From: Bacteroidales bacterium | GTDB taxonomy: Bacteria; Bacteroidota; Bacteroidia; Bacteroidales; UBA12077 | Assembly: GCA_022360575.1 (NCBI GenBank) | Contig: JAKSCO010000306.1 | Coordinates: 1-39,026 of the forward strand | Direction of reading: 5' to 3' | DNA length: 39,026 nt | Part shown: one piece after another, positions 7,287 to 16,026 of the stretch | How positions within the stretch are numbered: the first letter of the stretch is position 1 | Layout: each line of letters begins with the position of its first letter | The notes under the pieces: model-generated | What the model was told of the DNA's origin: nothing | What the model saw: only the letters and a program-made list of their open reading frames with translations | Database searches by the model: none | Translations under genes and position numbers: made by a program

Positions 7287-9029
7287 TTAGCGATATACTG
7301 CTAAATAATGTTTTCGTTTTTCTCTAAAAATAAGGTAGGCATTTATTTTATCTTCGAAAATCCCTAATCTGTATTCGGTTGATTTTCGTCTATTCCATTT
7401 ATCTAATTTTTGTTTGCTTAACAACTTTCCATCTTTATAGCTGTAAGTACACAAAAAAGTATTTTTTTTATTTTCTTCGTACAATACATAAATACATTGC
7501 TTGTCGGCTTTTATATCGGTAATTTTATTAACAAAAACATTATCGGTTAATTCATTTATATATTTTATCGTTCCGGCTTTTTCTCTAGGGTAAGTTTTAT
7601 CTATATCAAACACTTTAAAGCTTTTATTTTGCTCTGTTTTATCAGAAAAATGGACAATTCCAGAATATCCACTAGAATAAACAGTAACATCAGAAGTAGT
7701 ATAATATAAAGGATCGATAAACGAAAAGCCACTCTTATAATATTTAAAAATATCCTCGGGTTTGCCAAAAAAACGAACACTATCTTGTGTTTCTATATTA
7801 TACATTCTTAAATAATACGAATTGTCGTAAAACTCGTCTAACAATGTATTATAATCTACCGGATTTCCGTCCCATTCGTCAATTTTATAATTAAAGGCCG
7901 GAAACCCTTTTACTGATCTTAAAACTACATTTTTATCATTATCTACAAAAAAACGCGTATGATCTACTATTACCCCTCCAATATCTTTTATTGTCTTTTT
8001 TTCTAAAATTATCTGTTTAAACCCTATTTCTAAGTCATTCATTTTGCTGGTATTGTTATCAAAATCCCAAATAAAAAACGACATAGTATTTGCGTAGGCA
8101 ATATCTCCGGAAGGATCTCGAAACAAATCAGGTAATGAGTACGAAATACAAGCAGTATGTTCCCCATTAATAATGGCTTTATTGGGCATTATAAAAGCCT
8201 CGTTGTTGGCAAGCATTTTTTTAAATTGCTGCACAGAAACCACACTTGTATCTACATTTTTTAATAAATCGTTAAAACTTGGAGTAAAAAAATTATGAAA
8301 CTTAAAATCCTTGTTTGTTTTTTTAAAAGAATAAATTTTTTCGGATAGCTCGTCGTAAAAAACTAAATTATTATTTACCAAAGAAGCTGTAAGTGGGCTC
8401 GATATCTTATTTTCTTCGTCTTCGGCAAGAAAAATCTTAGTGTACTCATGTTTTTTTTCACTCGGGGTATCACTTTCTTGCTTTTTTATTAATTGGTAAG
8501 TTCCATAATCGAAAAAAGCCTGAGGTTTTACTTTATCAACAATTTTCTGATAAGTTTCTTTAGCTACCTTCTTCACTTCTCCACCAAAAATCATACGCCC
8601 ACTTAATAAATCGATTTTTAAAAGAAGTGTTACTCTTAGCGGAGTGGTTTTTAAACTAAATATTTCGTTATATAAATGTTGATTGTCAGTTATTAAATAA
8701 TCGTATTTAAAATTTTTATTTTTAACATAACTTTCTGTAGTTGCATTGTCGTTGTAGTTACACCACAAAGCTACAGCAGCAGTACTATCGAGTTGTTTTA
8801 TGTATCGGTAAGCATGATTAATATCCATCTCGCAGCGCGGACACATTTGGGGTGTAAACAAAGTAATATACACTGTTTTGTATTTTGAGTTTATCTGTTG
8901 TAAACTCTCTTTTAATAAAGATTCGGTATTTTCTTTTTGGCTTATCTGAAAAAGATCTGCTTGAGCAAAAGCTGAAAAGTTTAATAAAAAAATTATGCAA
9001 AATAGTTTAAACGTCAATTTTAGATTCAT
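7287..9029 (-). CDS. Secreted protein with thioredoxin-like CxxC domain and long beta-propeller-like C-terminus
   Basis: This protein has 580 residues. A signal peptide (about 1-22, ending AFAQA) is followed by a thioredoxin-like region at about 35-165 with the redox motif C63-P-R-C66 (TLFTPQMCPRCEMD) and a family-like T-T-P-L-R segment near 130. From about 190 to the end the sequence is rich in beta strands and aromatic residues, with repeated IxxY/VYxxY patterns as in Bacteroidota six-bladed propeller proteins; this second call is tentative. It probably acts in the periplasm on thiols or metals. A small ORF upstream overlaps its start by 23 nt, suggesting coupled translation. Part of its 3' end is copied at 7074-7098. 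Confidence 0.6.
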   Translation of the reverse strand: MNLKLTFKLFCIIFLLNFSAFAQADLFQISQKENTESLLKESLQQINSKYKTVYITLFTPQMCPRCEMDINHAYRYIKQLDSTAAVALWCNYNDNATTESYVKNKNFKYDYLITDNQHLYNEIFSLKTTPLRVTLLLKIDLLSGRMIFGGEVKKVAKETYQKIVDKVKPQAFFDYGTYQLIKKQESDTPSEKKHEYTKIFLAEDEENKISSPLTASLVNNNLVFYDELSEKIYSFKKTNKDFKFHNFFTPSFNDLLKNVDTSVVSVQQFKKMLANNEAFIMPNKAIINGEHTACISYSLPDLFRDPSGDIAYANTMSFFIWDFDNNTSKMNDLEIGFKQIILEKKTIKDIGGVIVDHTRFFVDNDKNVVLRSVKGFPAFNYKIDEWDGNPVDYNTLLDEFYDNSYYLRMYNIETQDSVRFFGKPEDIFKYYKSGFSFIDPLYYTTSDVTVYSSGYSGIVHFSDKTEQNKSFKVFDIDKTYPREKAGTIKYINELTDNVFVNKITDIKADKQCIYVLYEENKKNTFLCTYSYKDGKLLSKQKLDKWNRRKSTEYRLGIFEDKINAYLIFREKRKHYLAVYR

Positions 9030-9303
9030 AGTAGTAGTAGTTTTTGTTGTGTTTTAATTGAACAGAATTGACTCCATTTAAATTGATTTTGTAAGTATTA
9101 ATCCCGGATTTGTCAGAATTAGATAATATTTCTGATTCATTAAATGAAAATAAACTTCCAGAAACATTAAAGTCGTCCTTAAGTTGATTGATAGAATATT
9201 GTTCTATCTTAATCTTTCTTTTACCTGATAATCGATCAAGAGTACTCCTGCAAAGAGTACAATAGTTAATAATTTTAATTTTCCCATAGGATATTGTTTT
9301 AAA
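9007..9303 (-). pseudogene. Small frame-disrupted ORF overlapping the thioredoxin-like gene
   Basis: A minus-strand frame is open from 9303 to a TAA at 9007-9009, which lies inside the start of the next gene. It lacks ATG, GTG or TTG. It reads ...IKIINYCTLCRSTLDRL, then QYSINQLKDDFNVSGSLF, then INTYKINLNGV and YYYYESKIDV-stop, which looks coding and carries a CxxC. In another frame, an ATG at 9287 gives MGKLKLLTIVLFAGVLLID, a good signal sequence, but stops after 27 residues at 9204. A single indel would join the signal to the long frame. No canonical slippery heptamer was seen, so decay or sequence error is the simplest reading. Confidence 0.45.
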
Positions 9304-9482
9304 TTAATAAAGTTGAAATATAACAAAAACAATAGAATATTTTTCTTTAAGCAAAAGAAAACATTTACCATATTTCAAAATCCAGAAAGGCTTTGGATCG
9401 CAAATCAAATAAACTGTTTGCTCGTTTTTTTCATAAACCTACCTGCTATTGCTTTATTTAGATAGAAGAAAAGAGTATTGAA

Positions 9483-9515
9483 TAAAAAAAGGCTTAAGAT
9501 AAAATTCTTAAGCCT
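9483..9515 (-). terminator. Terminator of the cupin pair
   Basis: AGGCTTAAGA (9490-9499) pairs perfectly with TCTTAAGCCT (9506-9515). The plus-strand A-run at 9484-9490 is a T-run on the minus strand, ending the cupin genes. Confidence 0.85.
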
Positions 9516-9544
9516 AAATTCTAATTACACTAAGTTGATTGTTT

Positions 9545-9850
9545 TTATAATAGTTTTACGACTAAAAGTTGTAAATCAGAATTTGAATCATTTAACCATC
9601 CTCTGTTCTTTTCAGAAGTAATTTTAATTGTGTCGTTTTGACTTAGTTTGAAATCTTCATTATCAATAGATAAAATTCCAGTACCACTAATAACAAAGAA
9701 AATAACATCGAATGGATTCTTGTGTTTATCTAGACTTTCGCCTGATTTTATGGTAATATGAATTATTTCTATTCTTTGTTCAGCATGCAAAATAAAGGCT
9801 TCTAAATTAAAAGGAACTTTAGGCGAATTGTTTAGATTTCTAATTTCCAT
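9545..9850 (-). CDS. Small cupin-domain protein
   Basis: This 101-residue single-domain cupin has the core pattern IHITIKSGESLDKHKNPFDV, then FFVISGTGILSIDNEDFKL, then the second motif region. Compared with its upstream neighbour it has fewer metal-ligand histidines: one His (H43) in motif 1 and none clear in motif 2, so metal binding is uncertain. The start is 3 bp from the stop of the other cupin, so they are co-transcribed. Function is unknown. The pairing suggests divergence after duplication or a hetero-dimer. Confidence 0.8.
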   Translation of the reverse strand: MEIRNLNNSPKVPFNLEAFILHAEQRIEIIHITIKSGESLDKHKNPFDVIFFVISGTGILSIDNEDFKLSQNDTIKITSEKNRGWLNDSNSDLQLLVVKLL

Positions 9851-9853
9851 GCT

Positions 9854-10192
9854 TTACAATAATTTAGTTTGATTTTGAGGTCGAGGAACCTTTATAACTA
9901 AAACTCTAAGAATATTGTTGCTTTTATTATACCAGCAGTGAGGGATTTTGGCTGGACTATCAATTAAAGTGTCTTTACTTACCTCTTGTTCTTCTCCACC
10001 TACTTCAACAATTCCAGTTCCTTCTAAAACATAAAATATTGCATCAACAGGAGTAATATGACGTTTGAGTTGTTGCCCTGGATGTAATAGAATATGCATA
10101 ACATCGGCATGTTCGCACGAATGTAGTCGCTTAACATCAACTCCATGTGGATTTTGTTTTGCTTCGGCTTGCGAATAATGTATTGTTTTCAT
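9854..10192 (-). CDS. Cupin-domain protein
   Basis: This 112-residue cupin has HADVMHILLHPGQQLKRHITPVDAIFYVLEGTGIVEVGGEEQEV (motif 1, with H residues near 37 and 45) and a second-motif PAKIPHCWYNKS with His85, so metal binding is likelier here than in its downstream partner. Cupins of this kind are common near redox genes in anaerobes. It follows hcp on the same strand after a strong terminator, so it is expressed by read-through or from a promoter I could not identify. Substrate is unknown. Confidence 0.82.
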   Translation of the reverse strand: MKTIHYSQAEAKQNPHGVDVKRLHSCEHADVMHILLHPGQQLKRHITPVDAIFYVLEGTGIVEVGGEEQEVSKDTLIDSPAKIPHCWYNKSNNILRVLVIKVPRPQNQTKLL

Positions 10193-10238
10193 TTCCTTTA
10201 ATTTTTATAGTTCACTCGAATATCTTGTTTTAGTTTAG

Positions 10239-10280
10239 AAAAAAACCGGAATCGTTTCTGTTAAAGAAATCGTATTCCGG
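10239..10280 (-). terminator. Terminator after hcp
   Basis: On the minus strand CCGGAAT...TTTCT pairs with AGAAA...ATTCCGG (plus-strand arms 10246-10259 and 10265-10280, with small internal mismatches), followed by a run of seven T. It separates hcp from the cupins. Confidence 0.8.
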
Positions 10281-10316
10281 CTAGTTCTAGTTTATTGATA
10301 ATAGTGTATTATAAAA

Positions 10317-11972
10317 TTAGTTCATAAACATTTTTATATCATCATCAACATTTCCAATTCCTCCTATACCAAAAGTTTCAACTAATACCTTAGCTACATT
10401 TGGCGATAAGAATGCAGGAAGTGTTGGTCCAAGATGAATGTTCTTAACTCCTAAGTATAACAATGCTAATAATACAATAACAGCTTTTTGTTCGTACCAA
10501 GCAATGTTATAAGCAATTGGAAGTTCGTTAATATCGTTAAGTTCGAATACTTCTTTTAATTTAAGAGCGATAACTGCTAATGAATAGCTATCGTTACATT
10601 GTCCAGCATCAAGTATTCTAGGAATCCCTCCTATATCACCTAATTCTAATTTGTTGTAACGATACTTAGCACATCCGGCAGTTAGAATAACAGTATCTTT
10701 CGGAAGTTTATCTGCAAATTCAGTATAGTAGTTTCTATCTTTCATTCTTCCGTCGCAACCAGCCATTACAAAGAATTTCTTGATAGCTCCAGATTTTACG
10801 GCATCAACAACCTTGTCAGCTAATTGTATTACTTGGTTGTGAGCAAATCCACCAACAATCTCACCTTTTTCAATTTCAATAGGAGCTTGACAGCGTTTGG
10901 CATGTTCTATAATTTGAGAAAAATCTTTTTGCTGACCGTTTTTTCTATCTGCAATATGAGGGAATCCTTCAAAACCTGCAGCTCCTGTGGTATATACTTT
11001 ATCATAGTATTTTACATCTTTTTTAGGAGGAACTATACAGTTTGTTGTAAATAATATTGGACCATTAAAACTCTCAAATTCTTCTTTTTGTTTCCACCAT
11101 GCATTTCCATAATTTCCTACAAAATGCTCATATTTTTTAAATGCAGGGTAGTAATTTGCAGGTAACATTTCGCTATGAGTATAAACATCAACACCCGTTC
11201 CTTCAGTTTGCTTAAGTAGTTCTTCCATATCTTTTAGATCGTGACCACTAATAAGAATTCCTGGGTTATTTTTTACTCCAATATTTACTTTTGTTATTTC
11301 TGGGTTTCCATAAGCACTAGTATTTGCTTTATCTAGTAATGCCATTGCTTCAACTCCGTATTTTCCTGTTTCCAAAGTAAGTGCTACTAGTTGATCTGCA
11401 GTTAAAGTATCATCAGTTGTTGCAACTAAAGCATCTTGCATAAACTTATAAAGTTCTTTGTTTTCATGATCTAAGTTGTATGCATGTTCGGTATAAGCAG
11501 CTAAACCTTTTAAACCATAAGTAATAAGCTCGCGTAACGATCTTACATCTTCGTTTTCTGTTGCTAAAACTCCTATTGATGTAGCTTTAGTTTCAAAAGT
11601 CTCAGGAGTTCCGTCCCATGTAGCTGATTCATGAAGTTCTGCATCATTAAACGATACACCTGCATTTTCTAATTTTTTACGCAATTCGTTTCTTATTGCT
11701 AAAGCTTTTTGTACTCTTTTTATGAAAACATTTTTATCAAAATTTGCATTTGTAATAGTGGCAAATAGCCCATCAAAAACAAATTTGTTAATTTCTTTAT
11801 CATATTCAACAGCATTTGATCGTGCTGATTTAGTAAAAAAAGAGATCCCTTTTAATGCAAACATTAATAAGTCTTGCATATTTGCTACATCATCGGTTTT
11901 ACCACAAACCCCTTTGATAGTACAACCTGTTCCTTTTGCAGCTTCTTGGCATTGATAACAAAACATACTCAT
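10317..11972 (-). CDS. hcp: Hybrid cluster protein (hydroxylamine reductase / NO-detoxification), class I
   Basis: The protein has 551 residues, the usual length for the family. The N-terminal cluster motif is C5-x2-C8-x8-C17-x5-C23 ([15 protein letters not shown]), the class I spacing seen in strict anaerobes. Later cluster-ligand regions are visible: [38 protein letters not shown], and [10 protein letters not shown]. Hcp is cytoplasmic, contains a hybrid Fe-S-O cluster, and reduces hydroxylamine or NO, protecting from nitrosative stress. It is downstream of the ferredoxin-type gene (57 bp gap), its probable electron donor. No adjacent HcpR-type regulator is present. Confidence 0.95.
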   Translation of the reverse strand: MSMFCYQCQEAAKGTGCTIKGVCGKTDDVANMQDLLMFALKGISFFTKSARSNAVEYDKEINKFVFDGLFATITNANFDKNVFIKRVQKALAIRNELRKKLENAGVSFNDAELHESATWDGTPETFETKATSIGVLATENEDVRSLRELITYGLKGLAAYTEHAYNLDHENKELYKFMQDALVATTDDTLTADQLVALTLETGKYGVEAMALLDKANTSAYGNPEITKVNIGVKNNPGILISGHDLKDMEELLKQTEGTGVDVYTHSEMLPANYYPAFKKYEHFVGNYGNAWWKQKEEFESFNGPILFTTNCIVPPKKDVKYYDKVYTTGAAGFEGFPHIADRKNGQQKDFSQIIEHAKRCQAPIEIEKGEIVGGFAHNQVIQLADKVVDAVKSGAIKKFFVMAGCDGRMKDRNYYTEFADKLPKDTVILTAGCAKYRYNKLELGDIGGIPRILDAGQCNDSYSLAVIALKLKEVFELNDINELPIAYNIAWYEQKAVIVLLALLYLGVKNIHLGPTLPAFLSPNVAKVLVETFGIGGIGNVDDDIKMFMN

Positions 11973-12029
11973 TTTTTTAGTTTTTAAGTTGATAATTAGT
12001 CTTTGATTTTCTTCTATTTAGTTTAAATT

Positions 12030-12953
12030 TTATACCCAATCCTCAGAAATAACTTCGCCTGAAAGATTTACTGTTATTGATTTTATAGGGACTTTGCGCG
12101 AAGCTTGTTGTAAAGCTATTTGAGCCATCTGCAAAATTCCTCCACAACATGGAACTTCCATTTTTACAACAGTAATTGTATTTACTTTTGATTTATCTAT
12201 TAATGAAACTAATTTTTCAATATATATTTCTTTATTAGCATCTAGTTTAGGGCAGGCAATAGCAAGCGATCTTCCTTTTAGAAATTTATTGTGAAAATCT
12301 CCTACAGAAAAAGCAACACAATCAGCTGCTAATAACAAATCTGAATTCTGAAAATAATTTGCAGCAGGATTTACCAAATGCATCTGTACAGGCCACTGAG
12401 TTAATTGAGAAGGAACTTCTCCAACCTCTTCTTTTTGAGTTGCATCAGGCTTATTAATAGTTTTCTCCATTGATCCAGGACATCCGCCTCCATGATGATG
12501 TTCATGATGATGTTTGGGTTTTTCTTCATGTCCACCACAACCACATGAGTCTTCGTTTTTTATGCTATTATTATGTACAGCATCCATAACTTCCTCTACA
12601 GTAAAATTAAACTCTGATTTATTTTCTTGCATCCATCGAATACCTTGTTTTAAGAATCCAAACTCACTATGATCTTTCAAATGAGAAAGATGGGCAATAA
12701 CAGTATTTTTTCCCTTCTTAACCATTTCTTTAATAACAAAAATTTCATCATAAGGTTGAGCTTCTCTTTCAATAATTTCAATAGCTCCTTCAGGACAATG
12801 ACCAATACATGCTCCTAGCCCATCACACATCAAATCACTAACTAAACGAGCTTTCCCATCTATAATCTGTAATGCCCCCTCATGACAATTTGGAATACAC
12901 TCTCCACATCCAGTGCATTTGTCTTCGTCTATTTGTATTATATCCCTTTTCAT
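12030..12953 (-). CDS. Ferredoxin-type 4Fe-4S protein, probable Hcp electron partner
   Basis: This protein has 307 residues. The first cluster is C13-x2-C16-x2-C19-x3-C23. The second is C43-DGLGA-C49-IGH-C53-P, where the usual second Cys is Leu, as I recall in this family. A central low-complexity insert (about 136-160) has CGCGG, then HHHEHHHGGGC, which could bind metal. The C-terminal half carries more Cys (C212, C234, and VPCCGG at 269-270), probably another Fe-S or thiol site. It lies first in a two-gene operon with hcp, supporting electron delivery to Hcp, though this is inferred from context. Confidence 0.82.
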   Translation of the reverse strand: MKRDIIQIDEDKCTGCGECIPNCHEGALQIIDGKARLVSDLMCDGLGACIGHCPEGAIEIIEREAQPYDEIFVIKEMVKKGKNTVIAHLSHLKDHSEFGFLKQGIRWMQENKSEFNFTVEEVMDAVHNNSIKNEDSCGCGGHEEKPKHHHEHHHGGGCPGSMEKTINKPDATQKEEVGEVPSQLTQWPVQMHLVNPAANYFQNSDLLLAADCVAFSVGDFHNKFLKGRSLAIACPKLDANKEIYIEKLVSLIDKSKVNTITVVKMEVPCCGGILQMAQIALQQASRKVPIKSITVNLSGEVISEDWV

Positions 12954-13548
12954 TTTTAATTATTGTGTTAGTTAAATTTCTAAATTTTATATTTAAGTAA
13001 TGCGGTACCAAAATAACAAGTAGTTTTTCATCTGACCAAATTTTCTTGTATGATTTTTATCATATTTTCAAATTAAGCCTCGTAAATTCTTTATTCTGGG
13101 ATCAATGGCGTTCTAAATAAAAAATCTTTCAAAATAAAATTTAACATTCATAGGGTTTATTACAGTTGAAAATTCATATTTTAAAATAAAACTCCTTGTG
13201 TTACCTCTTTTTTGTTCATAGGAGGGGGCAAATGAGTGATCTAACCATTTTAAAAAGTTAATTTTCACAAAGAGATTCAATCGAATAAAATCAATAAAAT
13301 TCGATCATCACCATTCCAAATTAAGCAAGAGTTTTCAGGTATTTTAAAACAAGCATGGTGATTAACAGTCATCTATCTTGAATTATTCCCGTATTTTATT
13401 TATTCCGATAATGGATTTAATGTGAAGTAATTGTTTCATTTCTCTGGAAAAGTCTCAACTTGCCACCTACTTTTATATAAACTCGCTAATCGCGTTTGCT
13501 ATCTAAGGTATTTAATTAGTGATAAGTTCAATTGCTTATTTATTTTCG

Positions 13549-13890
13549 CGAATCTTTTTGACTTCTCGCAAGTGTGCAAGTACTCAAACAGAATCTTTTT
13601 TGCTTCTCGCAAGTGTGCAAATGCCCAAACAGAATCTTTTTTGCTTCTCGCAAATGTGCAAATGCCCAAACAGAATCTTTTTTGCTTCTCGCAAGTGTGC
13701 AAGTGCCCAAACAGAATCTTTTTGACTTCTCGCAAGTGTGCAAATGCCCAAACAGAATCTTTTTTGGTTTCTCGCAAGAGTGCAAGTACTCAAACAGAAT
13801 CTTTTTTGCTTCTCGCAAATGTGCAAGTCCTCAAACAGAATCTTTTTGGCTTCTCGCAAGTGTGCAAGTGCCCAAACAGAATCTTGTAAA
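13549..13890. repeat. 41-bp tandem repeat array, eight copies (array 2)
   Basis: The anchor TCTCGCAA recurs at 13564, 13605, 13646, 13687, 13728, 13770, 13811 and 13852: spacing is 41 bp except one 42-bp step caused by an inserted base. Units run TCTCGCAAGTGTGCAA, then GTGCCCAAACAGAATC, then a T-run and GCT. Two variants alternate at (GTGCCC/GTACTC). Overlapping open frames on both strands result from the repeat and are not genes. There are no unique spacers, so it is not a CRISPR. Confidence 0.95.
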
Positions 13891-13952
13891 TATCCTAACA
13901 GTTTGTTAAGATGGTTTTCAGAAACAGATTGATATCTTTACGTAAAAAGTAG

Positions 13953-13977
13953 TAGAATTTCTAATTCTATATTTTTT
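13953..13977 (+). terminator. Possible AT-rich terminator downstream of array 2
   Basis: TAGAATT (13953-13959) pairs with AATTCTA (13963-13969) around TCT and is followed by seven T. The stem is weak, and no upstream plus-strand gene is known. Confidence 0.4.
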
Positions 13978-14109
13978 TCGAATAAAAACTTAATTGTTGG
14001 GGTAAAATATCTTTTTTAAAGACAAATAGTTCGATGCATAAGATTATTGAGTAAAGCTAAATGATAAACTAGTGTTATAGTGTCTCCCAAATTAACAGAC
14101 AAAAACTTA

Positions 14110-14136
14110 TTGATAAATTAATTTAGTTTAATTTTG
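14110..14136 (+). promoter_or_regulatory. Bacteroidota-type promoter for the U32 peptidase gene
   Basis: TTG at 14110-14112, 16 bp, then TAATTTTG at 14129-14136, matching -33/-7 of the Bacteroidota sigma factor. The ATG follows 26 bp later. Confidence 0.55.
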
Positions 14137-14162
14137 TCTCGCTAATTTATAAGGTGCGAGTT

Positions 14163-15977
14163 ATGAATAAAATTGAGCTATTGGCTCCGGCAAAAAATGT
14201 AGAGTTTGGAATGGCAGCCATAAATTATGGTGCCGATGCAGTGTATATAGGATCGCCAAAATTTGGAGCAAGAGTATCTGCCGGAAATTCGTTGCACGAT
14301 ATAAGTGCTCTTACAAAATATGCTCATAAGTATTATGCAAAAACATATGTTACTCTAAATACAATATTGTTTGATAAGGAGCTCGACGAAGCACAAACAA
14401 TCATTCATCAGTTGTATAACGAGGGTGTAGATGCTGTAATAGTTCAGGATATGGGTATTCTAGAAATGGATTTACCTCCAATTCCGTTATTTGCAAGTAC
14501 TCAAACTCATAATTACTCGTGGGAGAAAATAAAATTTCTCGAAAATGTAGGATTACAACGTGTGATTCTTGCTCGCGAGCTCTCGTTAAATCAGATTAAA
14601 GAAATAAGATCAAAAACCAATGTTGATTTAGAGTTTTTTGTACACGGAGCTTTATGTGTAAGCTATAGTGGAAAGTGTTATTTTAGTAGGGCTATAAATA
14701 AAGGGAGTGCCAACAGAGGAGCTTGTGCGCAAGCCTGTAGGGCATATTATTCGTTGGTTGATGCTAAGGGCGATACCTTAATAAAAGATAAACATCTGCT
14801 GTCGTTAAAAGATTTAAACTTGTCTGACTATATTGACGATTTATTAAAAGCAGGTATTAGTTCGTTTAAAATCGAGGGTCGGTTAAAAGACATTGATTAT
14901 GTAAAAAATATAACAAGTTTTTACCGACAAAAGATTGACAATAGTTTGTTAGGAACAAACTTATGCAAAGAATCGTCGGGGAAAGTATATTATGATTTTA
15001 CTCCTGACCCGAAAAGAACATTTAATCGCGACTATACATCGTATTTTGTTGATAAGCGAAATAAGAATATCTTATCGGAGCATACACAAAAATCAATTGG
15101 TAAGAAAATAGGAATTGTACGATCGATTCATAAGAATTATTTTATTCTCGACTCAACAGAAAAATTGAATAATGGAGACGGAATCTGTTTTTTCGATTCG
15201 GATAATAAGCTACAAGGAACAAAAGTTAACAAAACTGATAACAAAAAAATATTTTCGGATAGTTTAAAAAATATAAAGACAGGAACAGAGATATATCGCA
15301 ACTTTGATATTGTATTTAACAAACTTTTAGCAACATCGAAAACAATAAGAAAAATAACAGCTAAGATATCGATTGTCGAAATAGACAAAGGGGTTAAAGT
15401 TAAAGCTGTCGACGAGGATAATAACAGAATCGAATTTGATGTAATCAATAAAAAAGAAATTGCTAAAAATCCCGAAAGGGCTCTTGAGAACATAAAAAAG
15501 CAGTTAGAAAAATCGGGCGATTCGATTTTTAATATCGAAAAAGTAGATGTGAGCTTAGAAACATCGATCTTTTTCCCGATATCAGAATTAAATAATATGC
15601 GACGACAAGCGCTGATTTTGTTAGAAAAGGAGCGAGTAAAGAATTACAAAAGATCAGAATTTGAGATTATAAAAAACGATATCCCGTATTTATCTAATAC
15701 GATTACTTACAAAGAAAATACTTTAAATAAGCTTGCTGAAAAGTTTTATAAACGACATGGAGTTACTCAGATCGAAAAAGCTTTTGAAGCACAGAGTGAT
15801 TTTAAGGATAAAGATATAATGCAAACAAAACATTGTTTAAAGTATCAGATAGGGGCATGTTTAAAATATCATAACAATCCGAAAAAGATATCAGAACCTT
15901 TGTTTTTAAAAGATAATAATCGAAAATATCGTTTAGAGTTTGATTGTAAGAATTGTCAGATGAAAGTTAAGATGTAA
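14163..15977 (+). CDS. U32 family peptidase-like protein (RlhA/YegQ type)
   Basis: Numbered from the ATG at 14163 it has 604 residues; a GTG at 14154 would add three and is less likely. N-terminal IELLAPAKNVEFGMAAINYGADAVYIG starts the barrel. The U32 signature is present (FVHGALCVSYSGKCYFS, then NRGACAQACRAYY) with four Cys that in relatives hold an Fe-S cluster. FKIEGRLKDIDYV is also conserved. Length fits the longer RlhA-like subgroup, whose E. coli member makes 5-hydroxycytidine in 23S rRNA using prephenate-linked chemistry. A Cys-rich tail (CLKYQIGAC, CKNC) may add a metal site. Substrate here is inferred only. Confidence 0.85.
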   Translation: MNKIELLAPAKNVEFGMAAINYGADAVYIGSPKFGARVSAGNSLHDISALTKYAHKYYAKTYVTLNTILFDKELDEAQTIIHQLYNEGVDAVIVQDMGILEMDLPPIPLFASTQTHNYSWEKIKFLENVGLQRVILARELSLNQIKEIRSKTNVDLEFFVHGALCVSYSGKCYFSRAINKGSANRGACAQACRAYYSLVDAKGDTLIKDKHLLSLKDLNLSDYIDDLLKAGISSFKIEGRLKDIDYVKNITSFYRQKIDNSLLGTNLCKESSGKVYYDFTPDPKRTFNRDYTSYFVDKRNKNILSEHTQKSIGKKIGIVRSIHKNYFILDSTEKLNNGDGICFFDSDNKLQGTKVNKTDNKKIFSDSLKNIKTGTEIYRNFDIVFNKLLATSKTIRKITAKISIVEIDKGVKVKAVDEDNNRIEFDVINKKEIAKNPERALENIKKQLEKSGDSIFNIEKVDVSLETSIFFPISELNNMRRQALILLEKERVKNYKRSEFEIIKNDIPYLSNTITYKENTLNKLAEKFYKRHGVTQIEKAFEAQSDFKDKDIMQTKHCLKYQIGACLKYHNNPKKISEPLFLKDNNRKYRLEFDCKNCQMKVKM

Positions 15978-16026
15978 ATATATTAAGCAATGGTTGTTGG
16001 TGTTTTCTGTATACTAATTTGTGTTT

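Larger units (their letters stand above)
12954..14109. other. 1.2-kb gene-poor gap containing array 2
   Basis: Apart from the repeat array at 13549-13890 and a possible terminator at 13953-13977, I find no convincing gene. Features seen are an inverted pair ATCACCAT (13307-13314) and ATGGTGAT (13355-13362), and a GGAGGGGG before a 9-codon ORF at about 13230. The longest minus-strand ATG frame there is about 31 codons and unlike known families. It may be decayed sequence. Confidence 0.5.

Noticed and set aside
10824-11054. Plus-strand frame opposite hcp
   Set aside because: Shadow of hcp; no coding signal of its own.
13300-13365. Inverted repeat ATCACCAT/ATGGTGAT as ends of an insertion sequence
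   Set aside because: Only 8 bp arms 40 bp apart, with no transposase or target duplication.
13431-13932. Many overlapping open frames on both strands in array 2
   Set aside because: They arise because a 41-bp unit without stops cycles through all three frames; products are repetitive, both strands are open equally, and no family is recognisable.
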